A DNA stretch of 64,000 bases from Cryobacterium sp. PAMC25264. GTDB lineage: Bacteria; Actinomycetota; Actinomycetes; Actinomycetales; Microbacteriaceae. Below the pieces are notes generated by a model that saw only the letters and a program-made list of their open reading frames with translations, ran no database searches and was not told where the DNA came from. Positions 34,860 to 42,394 of the stretch are shown here, one piece after another (position 1 is the first letter of the stretch; every line of letters begins with the position of its first letter). The stretch is taken from contig NZ_CP080383.1 of assembly GCF_019443325.1 (NCBI RefSeq), forward strand, positions 2,356,001-2,420,000, given 5' to 3'. Position numbers and translations under genes: made by a program.

Positions 34860-35905
34860 CCCTTCTCTCCCCTGTTTCATCAGCCGCTTCGAGCGTCGCC
34901 CGTGTGCGACGCCCGAAGCGGCTGCGGTCGTTGTGGCTGCTCGCCGCGCTCGGCGTGCTCACCCTGCTGATGCTGGCATCGGTCACCATCGGCTCCCGCG
35001 AGGTCGGCTGGGGCGACATCTGGGCGGCACTCGGCGGGGCCAGGGATAGCTTCGACCGCGCCGCCGTCGCCACCCGCATCCCCCGCACCCTGCTGGCCGT
35101 CGTCGCCGGGGCCGCCCTGGGCATGTCGGGCGCGGTGATGCAGGGGGTGACCCGCAACCCGCTGGCTGACCCGGGCATCCTGGGCGTCAACGTGGGCGCG
35201 GCCCTCGCCGTCGTGAGCGGCATGGCTTATTTCGGGCTCAGCAGCGCCACCTCGATGATCTGGGTGGCCATCGTGGGCGCCGGCGCCACCGCCCTGTTCG
35301 TTTATACGATCGGCTCGCTCGGCCGCGGCGGCTCCACCCCGCTCAAGCTCGCGCTGGCCGGGGCGGCCACCTCCGCGGCGCTGGCCTCGTTCGTCACCGC
35401 CGTGGTGCTGCCCCGCAATGACATCGCCGGCAGCGTGCGCTCCTGGCAGATCGGCGGAGTCGGCGGGGCGACGATGGAGAACATCCGGGTCGTGGCGCCG
35501 TTCCTGATCGTGGGTTTCGTGCTCAGTTTCCTCTCCGCCCGGGCGCTCAACGCGCTGGCGCTCGGCGACGACCTCGCTGCCGGCCTGGGCGAACGGGTAG
35601 CCGTGGCGCGCGGCGCCGCGGCGATCGGCGCCGTCGTACTCTGTGGCGCGGTCACGGCCGTTGCCGGGCCGATCGGCTTCGTCGGGCTCGTCGTTCCGCA
35701 CGCCTGCCGGCTGCTCGTGGGCGTCGACCACCGCTGGCTGCTGCCCTTCTCCGCCGTGCTCGGCGCGGCCCTGCTCACCGGCGCCGACGTGATCGGCCGC
35801 GTCATCGCCCGACCCGCGGAGATCGACGTGGGCATCCTCACCGCCCTCATCGGAGCCCCCGTGTTCATCTACATCGTGCGCCGCCGCAAGGTGCGTGAAC
35901 TGTGA
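34856..35905 (+). CDS. FecCD-type siderophore permease 1
   Basis: 349 aa with about ten hydrophobic segments. It has FecCD signatures: RIPRTLLAVVAGAALGMSGAVMQGVTRNPLADPGILGVNVGAALAVV, GSVRSWQIGGV, LALGDDLAAGLGERVAVARG, and GPIGFVGLVVPHACRLLVGVDHRWLLPFSAVLGAALL. The start overlaps the binding-protein stop by 4 bp. It pairs with the second permease as a heterodimer in the membrane. Confidence 0.94.
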   Translation: MTLLSPVSSAASSVARVRRPKRLRSLWLLAALGVLTLLMLASVTIGSREVGWGDIWAALGGARDSFDRAAVATRIPRTLLAVVAGAALGMSGAVMQGVTRNPLADPGILGVNVGAALAVVSGMAYFGLSSATSMIWVAIVGAGATALFVYTIGSLGRGGSTPLKLALAGAATSAALASFVTAVVLPRNDIAGSVRSWQIGGVGGATMENIRVVAPFLIVGFVLSFLSARALNALALGDDLAAGLGERVAVARGAAAIGAVVLCGAVTAVAGPIGFVGLVVPHACRLLVGVDHRWLLPFSAVLGAALLTGADVIGRVIARPAEIDVGILTALIGAPVFIYIVRRRKVREL

Positions 35906-35981
35906 TCACCTCGCACGGTCGACTGCCCGGTTCTGCAGCGGATGCCCGTTCCCTCGATCGACCGCGTCAGGCGGGTGCGTC

Positions 35982-37043
35982 GTGAGTACCGTCCTGTCCT
36001 CGGCCGGGCTGCCCGGGTCGACGGCGGAGGCCGTGGCCGAGAGCCGCGCGCGCCGCCGCATCCGTCGCCGCAGCGTGATCACCGTGCTCGCGCTGCTCAT
36101 CGTGGCCGGCTACCTGGTGAGCCTCATGGTGGGGCAGACCAACTACTCCCCCGCCGATGTGCTCGGCGTGGTCTTCGGCCAGGACGTGCCCGGCGCGAGT
36201 TTCACCGTGGGCCGGCTGCGGCTGCCCCGCGCGACGCTGGCCGTACTCGCGGGGCTGTGCTTCGGTCTGGGTGGCGTGACCTTCCAGACGATGCTGCGCA
36301 ACCCCCTGGCCAGCCCCGACATCATCGGCATCAGCTCCGGCGCCAGTGCCGCCGCCGCGTTCGCGATCATCGTGCTGGGCTACGGGTCCACCGCGGTCTC
36401 GATCATCGCCATCGTCTCGGGCCTCGTCGTGGCGCTGGCCATCTACGCGCTGGCGTACAAGGGCGGAGTGGCCGGCACCCGGCTCATCCTGATCGGCATC
36501 GGTGTGGCCGCGATGCTCGACAGCATGACCGCGTACGTGCTCTCCCAGGCCGCCGAGTGGGACCTGCAGGTGGCCATGCGCTGGCTCACCGGCAGCCTGA
36601 ACGGCAGCACCTGGACCCAGACCCTGCCCGTGCTTGTGGCCCTGCTGGTGCTCACGCCGGTGCTGCTCGGGCAGTCCCGCAACCTGTCGATGAGCCAGCT
36701 CGGCGACGACACCGCATCCGCCCTCGGGGTTCGCGTGGAACGCTCCCGGATGATCATGATCATCGCCGCCGTGGGGCTCATCGCGTTCGCCACCGCCGCG
36801 GCCGGGCCGATCGCGTTCGTCGCGTTCCTGGCCGGGCCCATCGCATCCCGCATCGTGGGCCCCGGCGTCTCGCTGCTTGTGCCGGCGGCGCTCGTGGGTG
36901 CGATGCTCGTGCTGGTGGGCGACTTCGCCGGCCAGTACGCGTTCGGCACCCGGTTCCCGGTGGGCGTCGTCACCGGCGTGCTCGGGGCGCCGTACCTGCT
37001 TTACCTCATCATCCGCACCAACCGCGCCGGAGGCTCCCTGTGA
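35982..37043 (+). CDS. FecCD-type siderophore permease 2
   Basis: 353 aa if started at GTG 35982 (MSTVLSSAG); a GTG at 35895, overlapping the previous gene by 11 bp, would add a Cys/Pro-rich stretch unlike the family. About ten membrane segments, with RLRLPRATLAVLAGLCFGLGGVTFQTMLRNPLASPDIIGISSGAS, RWLTGSLNGSTW, LSMSQLGDDTASALGVRVERSR and AGPIAFVAFLAGPIASRIVG. Partner of permease 1. Its stop overlaps the ATPase start (GTGA). Confidence 0.92.
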   Translation: MSTVLSSAGLPGSTAEAVAESRARRRIRRRSVITVLALLIVAGYLVSLMVGQTNYSPADVLGVVFGQDVPGASFTVGRLRLPRATLAVLAGLCFGLGGVTFQTMLRNPLASPDIIGISSGASAAAAFAIIVLGYGSTAVSIIAIVSGLVVALAIYALAYKGGVAGTRLILIGIGVAAMLDSMTAYVLSQAAEWDLQVAMRWLTGSLNGSTWTQTLPVLVALLVLTPVLLGQSRNLSMSQLGDDTASALGVRVERSRMIMIIAAVGLIAFATAAAGPIAFVAFLAGPIASRIVGPGVSLLVPAALVGAMLVLVGDFAGQYAFGTRFPVGVVTGVLGAPYLLYLIIRTNRAGGSL

Positions 37044-37849
37044 CACTCACTCATACCCTTGTGGTGGAGAACCTCACCCTCGGCTACGGCGACCGTACCG
37101 TCATCGACGGCCTCGACCTCGTCGTGCCGGCCGGGCGCATCACCGCGATCGTGGGCGCCAACGCCTGCGGCAAGTCCACGCTGCTGCGCTCGATGTCGCG
37201 GCTGCTGCCACCCCGGGCCGGGCAGGTGCTGCTCGACGGCAAGCAGGTGCACCGGATGCCCGCCAAGGAGCTGGCCCGCACGCTGGGGTTGCTGCCGCAA
37301 TCGCCGATCGCGCCCGAGGGCATCACGGTGGCCGACCTGGTGGGCCGTGGACGCAACCCGCACCAGCGGATGTTCTCCCGTTGGAGCGCTGCGGACGACG
37401 AGGCCGTGGCGGCGGCACTCGACGCCACCTCCACCGCGGCGCTGGCGGACCGGGCCGTGGACGAGCTCTCCGGCGGGCAACGCCAGCGGGTGTGGATCGC
37501 GATGGCGCTGGCCCAGCAGACCGACCTGCTGCTGCTCGACGAACCCACCACGTTCCTCGACGTGAGCCACCAGATCGAGGTGCTCGACCTGCTCACCGAC
37601 CTCAACCGGGCCCGCGGCACCACCATCGTGATGGTGTTGCACGACCTCAACCTCGCCGCCCGGTACGCCGACCACTTGATCGCCCTGGCGGATGGCCGCG
37701 TGCACGCGGTCGGCACCCCGCACGAGGTTCTCACGGAGGAGACCGTGCAGGCGGTGTTCGGTCTCTCGAGCAAGGTGCTCGAGGACCCTACCTCCGGCCG
37801 CCCGATGATGCTGCCCATCGGCCGCCACAACGTGGTCACGCCGGTCTAG
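37040..37849 (+). CDS. Iron-siderophore ABC ATPase (FecE-like)
   Basis: 269 aa from GTG 37040. Walker A GANACGKSTLL with Ala-Cys before GKS (usually GPNGSGKS/GANACGKS in the FecE branch), Q-loop LGLLPQSPIAPEGITVADLVGRGRNPHQ, signature [18 protein letters not shown], Walker B LLLLDEPTTFLD, switch VLHDLNLAARYADHL. The motif PHQ and the VWIAMALAQ run are typical of siderophore ATPases. Last gene of the iron-regulated operon. Confidence 0.95.
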   Translation: MTLTHTLVVENLTLGYGDRTVIDGLDLVVPAGRITAIVGANACGKSTLLRSMSRLLPPRAGQVLLDGKQVHRMPAKELARTLGLLPQSPIAPEGITVADLVGRGRNPHQRMFSRWSAADDEAVAAALDATSTAALADRAVDELSGGQRQRVWIAMALAQQTDLLLLDEPTTFLDVSHQIEVLDLLTDLNRARGTTIVMVLHDLNLAARYADHLIALADGRVHAVGTPHEVLTEETVQAVFGLSSKVLEDPTSGRPMMLPIGRHNVVTPV

Positions 37850-37931
37850 CGGCGCGCGGGGTCTCGACAGGCTCGACCAACGTGTTGGTGGCGTTGCCCA
37901 GACTGGCTCGCGGCGGTGCTGGGCTGGCCGG

Positions 37932-37990
37932 TGCACCCCCTGTGGCTGAATGCGCCAGCTATAGGTGGCGCATCCAGCCATACGAGGTGC
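37932..37990. repeat. Palindromic repeat family 2, intact copy
   Basis: GGCTGAATGCGCCAGCTATA pairs with its inverse GGTGGCGCATCCAGCC around the central CTATAG (core 37944-37979), and outer TGCACC/GGTGCA extends the stem. The same element is split by the IS at 20711-22268. Confidence 0.75.
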
Positions 37991-38033
37991 AGCGAAGCGC
38001 GGCGGATGCTCACCGCGCCACCTCTCGGCAATA

Positions 38034-38080
38034 GCGCCCGCTATAGGGGGCGCATCCAGCCACACGAGGTGCAGCGACGC
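38034..38080. repeat. Palindromic repeat family 2, partial copy
   Basis: GCGCCC-GCTATAGG-GGGCGC (38034-38053) followed by ATCCAGCCACACGAGGTGCA. The left outer arm is missing; 55 bp from the intact copy. Confidence 0.7.
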
Positions 38081-38370
38081 ATCCGTCGTTTTCGGGTGGT
38101 ACGGTGTTCGAGGCCCAGGCAGGGCCACGACACACTTCGATCGAAGGCGGGTGAGCGGCCATGGCTGGTGATAGTCCGCGCTCCATCTCCCCTGCGGGTG
38201 TCGTCTTCGTCCTGTCTCTCTGACTTCGTCGGGAGCGGCCCGCGCTGAGATGGTGCGCCTCCTGAACCTCCCTGTGTGGGGTGGCCTCCCGTCTGTCGTC
38301 GAGTCCTGACGCGCGGTTCCTCCCCCGGCTTGCTTGCGCGCTCTCGTCGACCGACCGACGGAGTACGACC

Positions 38371-39429
38371 ATGGCACTCATCGACAACGGCATCTATGTG
38401 ACCGGGCGACGCACCGCGAGCCCGCACAGCCTCGACGAGACCTACGCGCAGTTACACGCGCATGCCGGCATGGCGTGGATCGGCCTGTACCGACCCGATG
38501 CGAGCGAGATCCGCAGCGTTGCCGACGAGTTTTCCCTGCATCCGCTGGCCGTGGAGGATGCGCTCAAGGGCCACCAGCGGGCCAAGCTCGAGCGCTTCGG
38601 TGAGACGTTGTTCGTGGTGTTGCGTCCGGCCTGGTATCTCGACGCGGAGGAGACCGTGGAGTTCGGCGAGGTGCACGTGTTCATCGGGCCGGGCTTCGTG
38701 GTGACCGTGCGGCACGCCGAGAACCCCGACCTGGCGAATGTGCGCCGGCGGATGGAGTCGAACCCGGCGCTGCTGGCCCGTGGACCCGAAGCCGTGCTGC
38801 ACGCCGTGCTCGACGAGGTGGTGGATGGCTACGGGCCGGTGATCGCGGGCCTGGAGAACGACATCGACGAGATCGAGGATCAGCTCTTCGGCGGCGAACC
38901 GAACGTGTCGCGGCGCATCTACCAGCTGCTCAGCGAGGTGATCGCGTTCCAGCGGGCCACGGGGCCGCTTCGCGGCATGCTCGAGGGCCTGCTGCGCGGC
39001 TCGGACAAATACCGGGTGGACGAGGAACTGCAGCGGTCGTTCCGCGACGTGCTCGACCACGTGCTGCGTGTGGGTGAGCGGGCGGACTCGTTCCGGGTAC
39101 TGCTGGAGAACGCGCTGACCGTGCACTCCACCCTGGTGACCCAGCAGCAGAACGACGAGATGCGCCGGCTCTCGGAGGCGAGCCTGGCCCAGAACGAGGA
39201 GACCCGGAGGCTCTCCGAGGTGGGTCTGGAGCAGAACGAGGAGGTGAAGAAGATCTCCGCGTGGGCGGCGATCCTGTTCGCTCCCACCCTGGTGGGCACG
39301 ATCTACGGGATGAACTTCGACACCATGCCCGAGTTGCACTGGCAGTTCGGCTACCCGCTGGCCGTCGCCGCGATGGTGCTGATGGGGTTCGGGCTCTGGG
39401 GCATCTTCAAGCAGCGCCGCTGGCTTTAA
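38371..39429 (+). CDS. corA: CorA-type magnesium/cobalt channel
   Basis: 352 aa from ATG 38371. Long N-terminal cytoplasmic domain (MAWIGLYRPDASEIRSVADEFSLHPLAVEDALKGHQRAKLERF), stalk helix, and two membrane segments at the C-terminus with the selectivity motif GMN (IYGMNFDTMPEL). Just before the first membrane segment a 14-residue heptad unit is repeated: QNDEMRRLSEASLA, QNEETRRLSEVGLE, QNEEVKKISAWAA; usual CorA proteins have only the last, so the stalk is about four heptads longer. The upstream leader of more than 250 bases may carry regulation. Function as a divalent cation channel is well supported. Confidence 0.92.
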   Translation: MALIDNGIYVTGRRTASPHSLDETYAQLHAHAGMAWIGLYRPDASEIRSVADEFSLHPLAVEDALKGHQRAKLERFGETLFVVLRPAWYLDAEETVEFGEVHVFIGPGFVVTVRHAENPDLANVRRRMESNPALLARGPEAVLHAVLDEVVDGYGPVIAGLENDIDEIEDQLFGGEPNVSRRIYQLLSEVIAFQRATGPLRGMLEGLLRGSDKYRVDEELQRSFRDVLDHVLRVGERADSFRVLLENALTVHSTLVTQQQNDEMRRLSEASLAQNEETRRLSEVGLEQNEEVKKISAWAAILFAPTLVGTIYGMNFDTMPELHWQFGYPLAVAAMVLMGFGLWGIFKQRRWL

Positions 39430-39499
39430 CCCTCCAGGCATCGCTGACCGGGCGGCCGCTGACGGATGCGCGCGCGATGGAGTCCGCCCCGGTTCGGCC

Positions 39500-39886
39500 T
39501 CAGACCGGGCTGACCAGCTGGATCAGGTTGCCGCAGGTGTCGTCGAACACCGCGGTGGTCACCGGGCCCATCTCCGTCGGCGGCTGGGTGAAGCGCACTC
39601 CGAGCGCCAGCATCCGTTCGTATTCGGCGGCGACGTCATCGACGGTGAACTGGGTGAACGGGATGCCGTCGGCCACCAGCGCTTCGGTGAACGGCTTCAC
39701 GGCGGGGTGGCCGTTGGGTTCGAGCAGCAGCTCGGTGCCGTCGGGGTTCTCCGGCGACACCACCGTGAGCCAGCGGTCAGCCCCCAGGGGGATGTCGTGC
39801 TTCGTGGTGAATCCGAGCACCTCGGTGTAGAACTGTTGCGCCTTCGCCTGATCGTCGACGAACACGCTGGCCATCTGAATCCTCAT
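39500..39886 (-). CDS. VOC/glyoxalase-family protein
   Basis: 128 aa. One vicinal-oxygen-chelate module pair: MASVFVDDQAKAQQFYTEVLGF at the start, ELLLEPNGHPAV in the middle, MGPVTTAVFDDTCGNLIQLV at the end with the D-x-x-GN-x-I motif. Members are metal-dependent lyases, dioxygenases or resistance proteins; the metal residues cannot be fixed here and the family is too broad for a specific call. It converges on corA with 70 bp between. Confidence 0.82.
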   Translation of the reverse strand: MRIQMASVFVDDQAKAQQFYTEVLGFTTKHDIPLGADRWLTVVSPENPDGTELLLEPNGHPAVKPFTEALVADGIPFTQFTVDDVAAEYERMLALGVRFTQPPTEMGPVTTAVFDDTCGNLIQLVSPV

Positions 39887-40045
39887 GTCGTTCCCTCTTC
39901 CTGTTCAGGCCTCACTGGGGCTAAGTGGTGCACTGGTGCACGCGCGGTTCCACTCTGACGGATGCCGGTCCGACTCGGCAAGGCCGCTCGACCCGGCGCT
40001 CGGGGCCTGAGCCAGCCGCACGGCCCGCACAGTAGCCTGGGCACC

Positions 40046-40348
40046 ATGACCGTTGAGAACAGCGCACCGGAGGCGACCTCCGCGCCCCGCTACTCCGGCA
40101 AGGCGGTCCTCGCGTTTCCGGTCGGACTGGTCGCGGTGTTCCTGCCGGCGCCGTTCAATATGCTCCTCGGCGGTATCGCGGTGCTCATCGCCGGGGCCGC
40201 ACGGCGGGAGCTGCGGCAAGACGAGACCCTGCGCGGCACGGCGTTCTCGCTGCTGGGCGTGCTGCTCGGCGCGGGCGTGCTTCTCGTGCAGGTCGCCCCT
40301 CTGGTGTTGGCGTACGGGATTCTCGCGCTGAGCAACCTGGTTCCCTGA
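40046..40348 (+). CDS. Small membrane protein, DUF4190-like
   Basis: 100 aa from ATG 40046. Two or three hydrophobic segments (residues 20-50 and 65-98): VLAFPVGLVAVFLPAPFNMLLGGIAVLIAGAARRELRQDETLRGTAFSLLGVLLG. The pattern of two membrane segments with a short basic loop (RRELRQ) fits DUF4190-type proteins, which are common in actinobacteria and have no known role. It is 82 bp before the second paralogue of the 26339 gene, in the same direction. Confidence 0.65.
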   Translation: MTVENSAPEATSAPRYSGKAVLAFPVGLVAVFLPAPFNMLLGGIAVLIAGAARRELRQDETLRGTAFSLLGVLLGAGVLLVQVAPLVLAYGILALSNLVP

Positions 40349-40430
40349 GCCGGCACCCGCCGCTTCAGCCCGACCGCTACCCTCGAGAGGGGGTCGGGTG
40401 TCGGTGCCCGAGCACACGGGGGTGGGACGG

Positions 40431-41714
40431 ATGCCGGTGACCGAGCACAGCACAACGACGTTCCGCACCCGGGCGCTCACGGAGCGGGTCACCCGCCGCG
40501 CCGTGCGCCGGTGGTACCGTCCGTTCGCCGAGCAGCATCCCTCGGTGCGGAGCCCGCTCACTCCGGCCCGCCGGGTGGCCGCCTTCGTCGGTGGTGGCGC
40601 CGCGGTCATCGGCCTGCTCGCCCTGGGCACGGGCGTGGCGCAAGAGGTCGACGCGGGCAGGCCGGACATGGTCGGGCAGCTGCTGGGCATCTCGGTCATC
40701 GGCGGCCTGCTGCTGATCGCGGGCATCGTGCTGGCCTGGTTCTACGTCCGCACGACCGCCCGCCGGGGCACCCCGACGAGGCACTATCGGCTGGCTCGGT
40801 TCGCGGCCCAGAACGTCCTGACCTATCGGCCCGGACCGGTCTCCGGTGCACACATCACCCCGTGGGCCGACCGCGGGTCCCTCTCGCTCACCCGCGTGAT
40901 GCGCACGGCGTCACGGCGCCCGCTCGAGTTCGCGAATTACGAGCTGCGCACCAGCCCGGCCGGCAGCCGGAACACGCAGTTCGGTGGTTTCTGCGCTGTG
41001 CGACTGAGCACATCCCTGCCGCACATCATTCTGCAGGCGCGGGGTGGCGCCCTATTCTCAGCGGCGACACTGCCCGCCAGTAGCCAGCGCCTCTCGCTGG
41101 AGGGCAACTTCGACGACTACTTCACGCTGTACTGCCCCACCGAGTACGAGCGGGATGCGCTGTACCTCTTCACCCCCGACGTGATGGCCCGCCTCATCGA
41201 CCGGGTGCGTGGCTTCGACGTGGAGATCATCGACGACTGGCTGTTCTTCGTCACCAGCCGCGACGTGGTCACCCTCAATCCGGCGACCTGGCAGGGGTTG
41301 GCGGACGCGACATCCGCGCTCAGCGACAAGATCGGCCGGTGGGAGCGTTGGCGGGACGACCGACTGCCGGAGGTTGCGCCCGACTCGACCGTGGGCGCGG
41401 ATGCCGGCGCACAAGCTGGCGCGGTGGGCGCGGATGCGGGCGCACAGGCTGGCGCGGTGGGCGCGGATGCCGGCGCGCAGGCTGGCGCGGTGGGCGCGAG
41501 CTCGACCGTGGGCGCGACTACCGAGGCGCCGATTGGTATCGCTGGCACGGGCTTGGCCGTGGGCGCTGGGGCGCCCGCTGGTGTGACTGCCGCGACGGCC
41601 ACGGTCGCCAAGCCCGGTCGTCGTTTGCGGATGTCCCTGGGCGCGCGGGCACTGATCTGGGCGGTGCCCGTTGTGGTGCTGCTGGTTCTCGTTGTGCTGG
41701 CCAATCTGCTCTAG
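40431..41714 (+). CDS. Membrane protein of unknown function (DUF3137-like), paralogue 2
   Basis: 427 aa from ATG 40431, the point where similarity to paralogue 1 begins; a GTG at 40398 is also open. Two membrane segments (around 45-75 and 85-105) and one at the C-terminus. The soluble part has RLSLEGNFDDYFTLYCPTEYERDALYLFTPDVMARLIDRVRGFDVEIIDDWLFFV, nearly the same as at 26339. Between this domain and the last membrane segment lies an 11-residue repeat (GADAGAQAGAV) in three copies encoded by a 33-bp tandem repeat (41391-41489). Function unknown; the repeat looks like a flexible linker that grew recently. Confidence 0.75.
   Translation: MPVTEHSTTTFRTRALTERVTRRAVRRWYRPFAEQHPSVRSPLTPARRVAAFVGGGAAVIGLLALGTGVAQEVDAGRPDMVGQLLGISVIGGLLLIAGIVLAWFYVRTTARRGTPTRHYRLARFAAQNVLTYRPGPVSGAHITPWADRGSLSLTRVMRTASRRPLEFANYELRTSPAGSRNTQFGGFCAVRLSTSLPHIILQARGGALFSAATLPASSQRLSLEGNFDDYFTLYCPTEYERDALYLFTPDVMARLIDRVRGFDVEIIDDWLFFVTSRDVVTLNPATWQGLADATSALSDKIGRWERWRDDRLPEVAPDSTVGADAGAQAGAVGADAGAQAGAVGADAGAQAGAVGASSTVGATTEAPIGIAGTGLAVGAGAPAGVTAATATVAKPGRRLRMSLGARALIWAVPVVVLLVLVVLANLL
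41391..41489 (+). repeat. 33-bp tandem repeat inside a gene
   Basis: Three copies starting at 41391, 41424 and 41457, beginning GTGGGCGCGGATGC, with a partial fourth at 41490. In frame with the paralogue 2 gene, encoding an Ala/Gly-rich linker. Confidence 0.9.
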
Positions 41715-41744
41715 GCACCGCCTAGCTCAGGCGCCGGACCGCCG

Positions 41745-41814
41745 GATTATCAGGACTTCGGTCGAAAAATAGGACGCAATTCGCGAGTGCGTCCCATTAA
41801 TCTCACTTTCTCCC
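41745..41814. repeat. Intergenic hairpin repeat, family 1 copy D
   Basis: GATTATCAGGACTTCGGTCG at the left, CACTTTCTCCC at the right; the inner stem GGACGCA/TGCGTCC (41772-41778, 41788-41794) is perfect. Outer arms do not pair. Between two genes transcribed rightward. Confidence 0.7.
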
Positions 41815-41884
41815 AGGAACCGGACTCGGTTTCGCCCCGGACGGGGTTCTGGTGCGGGCCCGGGCGCGCCGCTAGCCTCGGCGG

Positions 41885-42394
41885 GTGTCGACCACGCCCC
41901 CTGCGCAGACCGCTGCCGAGCACCTGCCGCTGGTCTTTCACGGGCCACCCGGCTGGCCCACGCCCACCCTCGAGTGGGTGAACACCCACCTGGGCTGGCA
42001 ACCGCCGCCGGGCTGGGTGCCCGTACCCGGCTGCCCGCACTCACCGCCGCGCTGGATCTTCTGGAGCCGCAACGATGTGGCCTGGGGGCGGATGGCGCGC
42101 CCCTACCTCCGCCGCGCCCGCTTCAACGCACAGGCCGGCGTGGTGCTCTGCGTGCTCTTGGGCTGGTTCACCGCTGTCGGGCTTGCCGGTGGGAGCACTC
42201 CGCTCTGGCCCGTCCTGCTCCACCTGGCCGGCCTGATCACCGTGGGTATCAAGACCTGGCAGGCCCACGCCCGGGTGCGGCAGATCGAGGCCGACCTGCT
42301 CATGGGTGTGCGGGAGGCGGCCGAACAGCTCAAGGCCGAGTCGGATCGGGCGCACTACGCGCGGTACCTGCGTTCGGCCGGAGACGCCGGATGA
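41885..42394 (+). CDS. Hypothetical membrane protein
   Basis: 169 aa from GTG 41885. The N-terminal 60 residues are Pro/Trp-rich (GWPTPTLEWVNTHLGWQPPPGWVPVPG), resembling a short substrate-capture or DUF2510-like start. Two hydrophobic segments lie around residues 85-120, then a coiled tail (AHARVRQIEADLLMGVREAAEQLKAESD). It overlaps the J-domain gene by 4 bp, so they are co-translated. Function unknown. Confidence 0.65.
   Translation: MSTTPPAQTAAEHLPLVFHGPPGWPTPTLEWVNTHLGWQPPPGWVPVPGCPHSPPRWIFWSRNDVAWGRMARPYLRRARFNAQAGVVLCVLLGWFTAVGLAGGSTPLWPVLLHLAGLITVGIKTWQAHARVRQIEADLLMGVREAAEQLKAESDRAHYARYLRSAGDAG

Larger units (their letters stand above)
37850..38370. other. Long intergenic region and corA leader
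   Basis: 521 bp without a credible gene. The first 230 bp carry two palindromic repeats (37932-37990 and 38034-38080); the remaining stretch holds a strong hairpin near 38103-38134 (GGCCC/GGGCC core with GTGT and ACAC flanks). The last 230 bases upstream of corA are G/C-rich with several small stems. No known magnesium riboswitch motif could be recognised. Confidence 0.55.

Noticed and set aside
38103..38370. M-box magnesium riboswitch before corA
   Set aside because: The conserved M-box sequence elements could not be found by eye; only general stems are visible.
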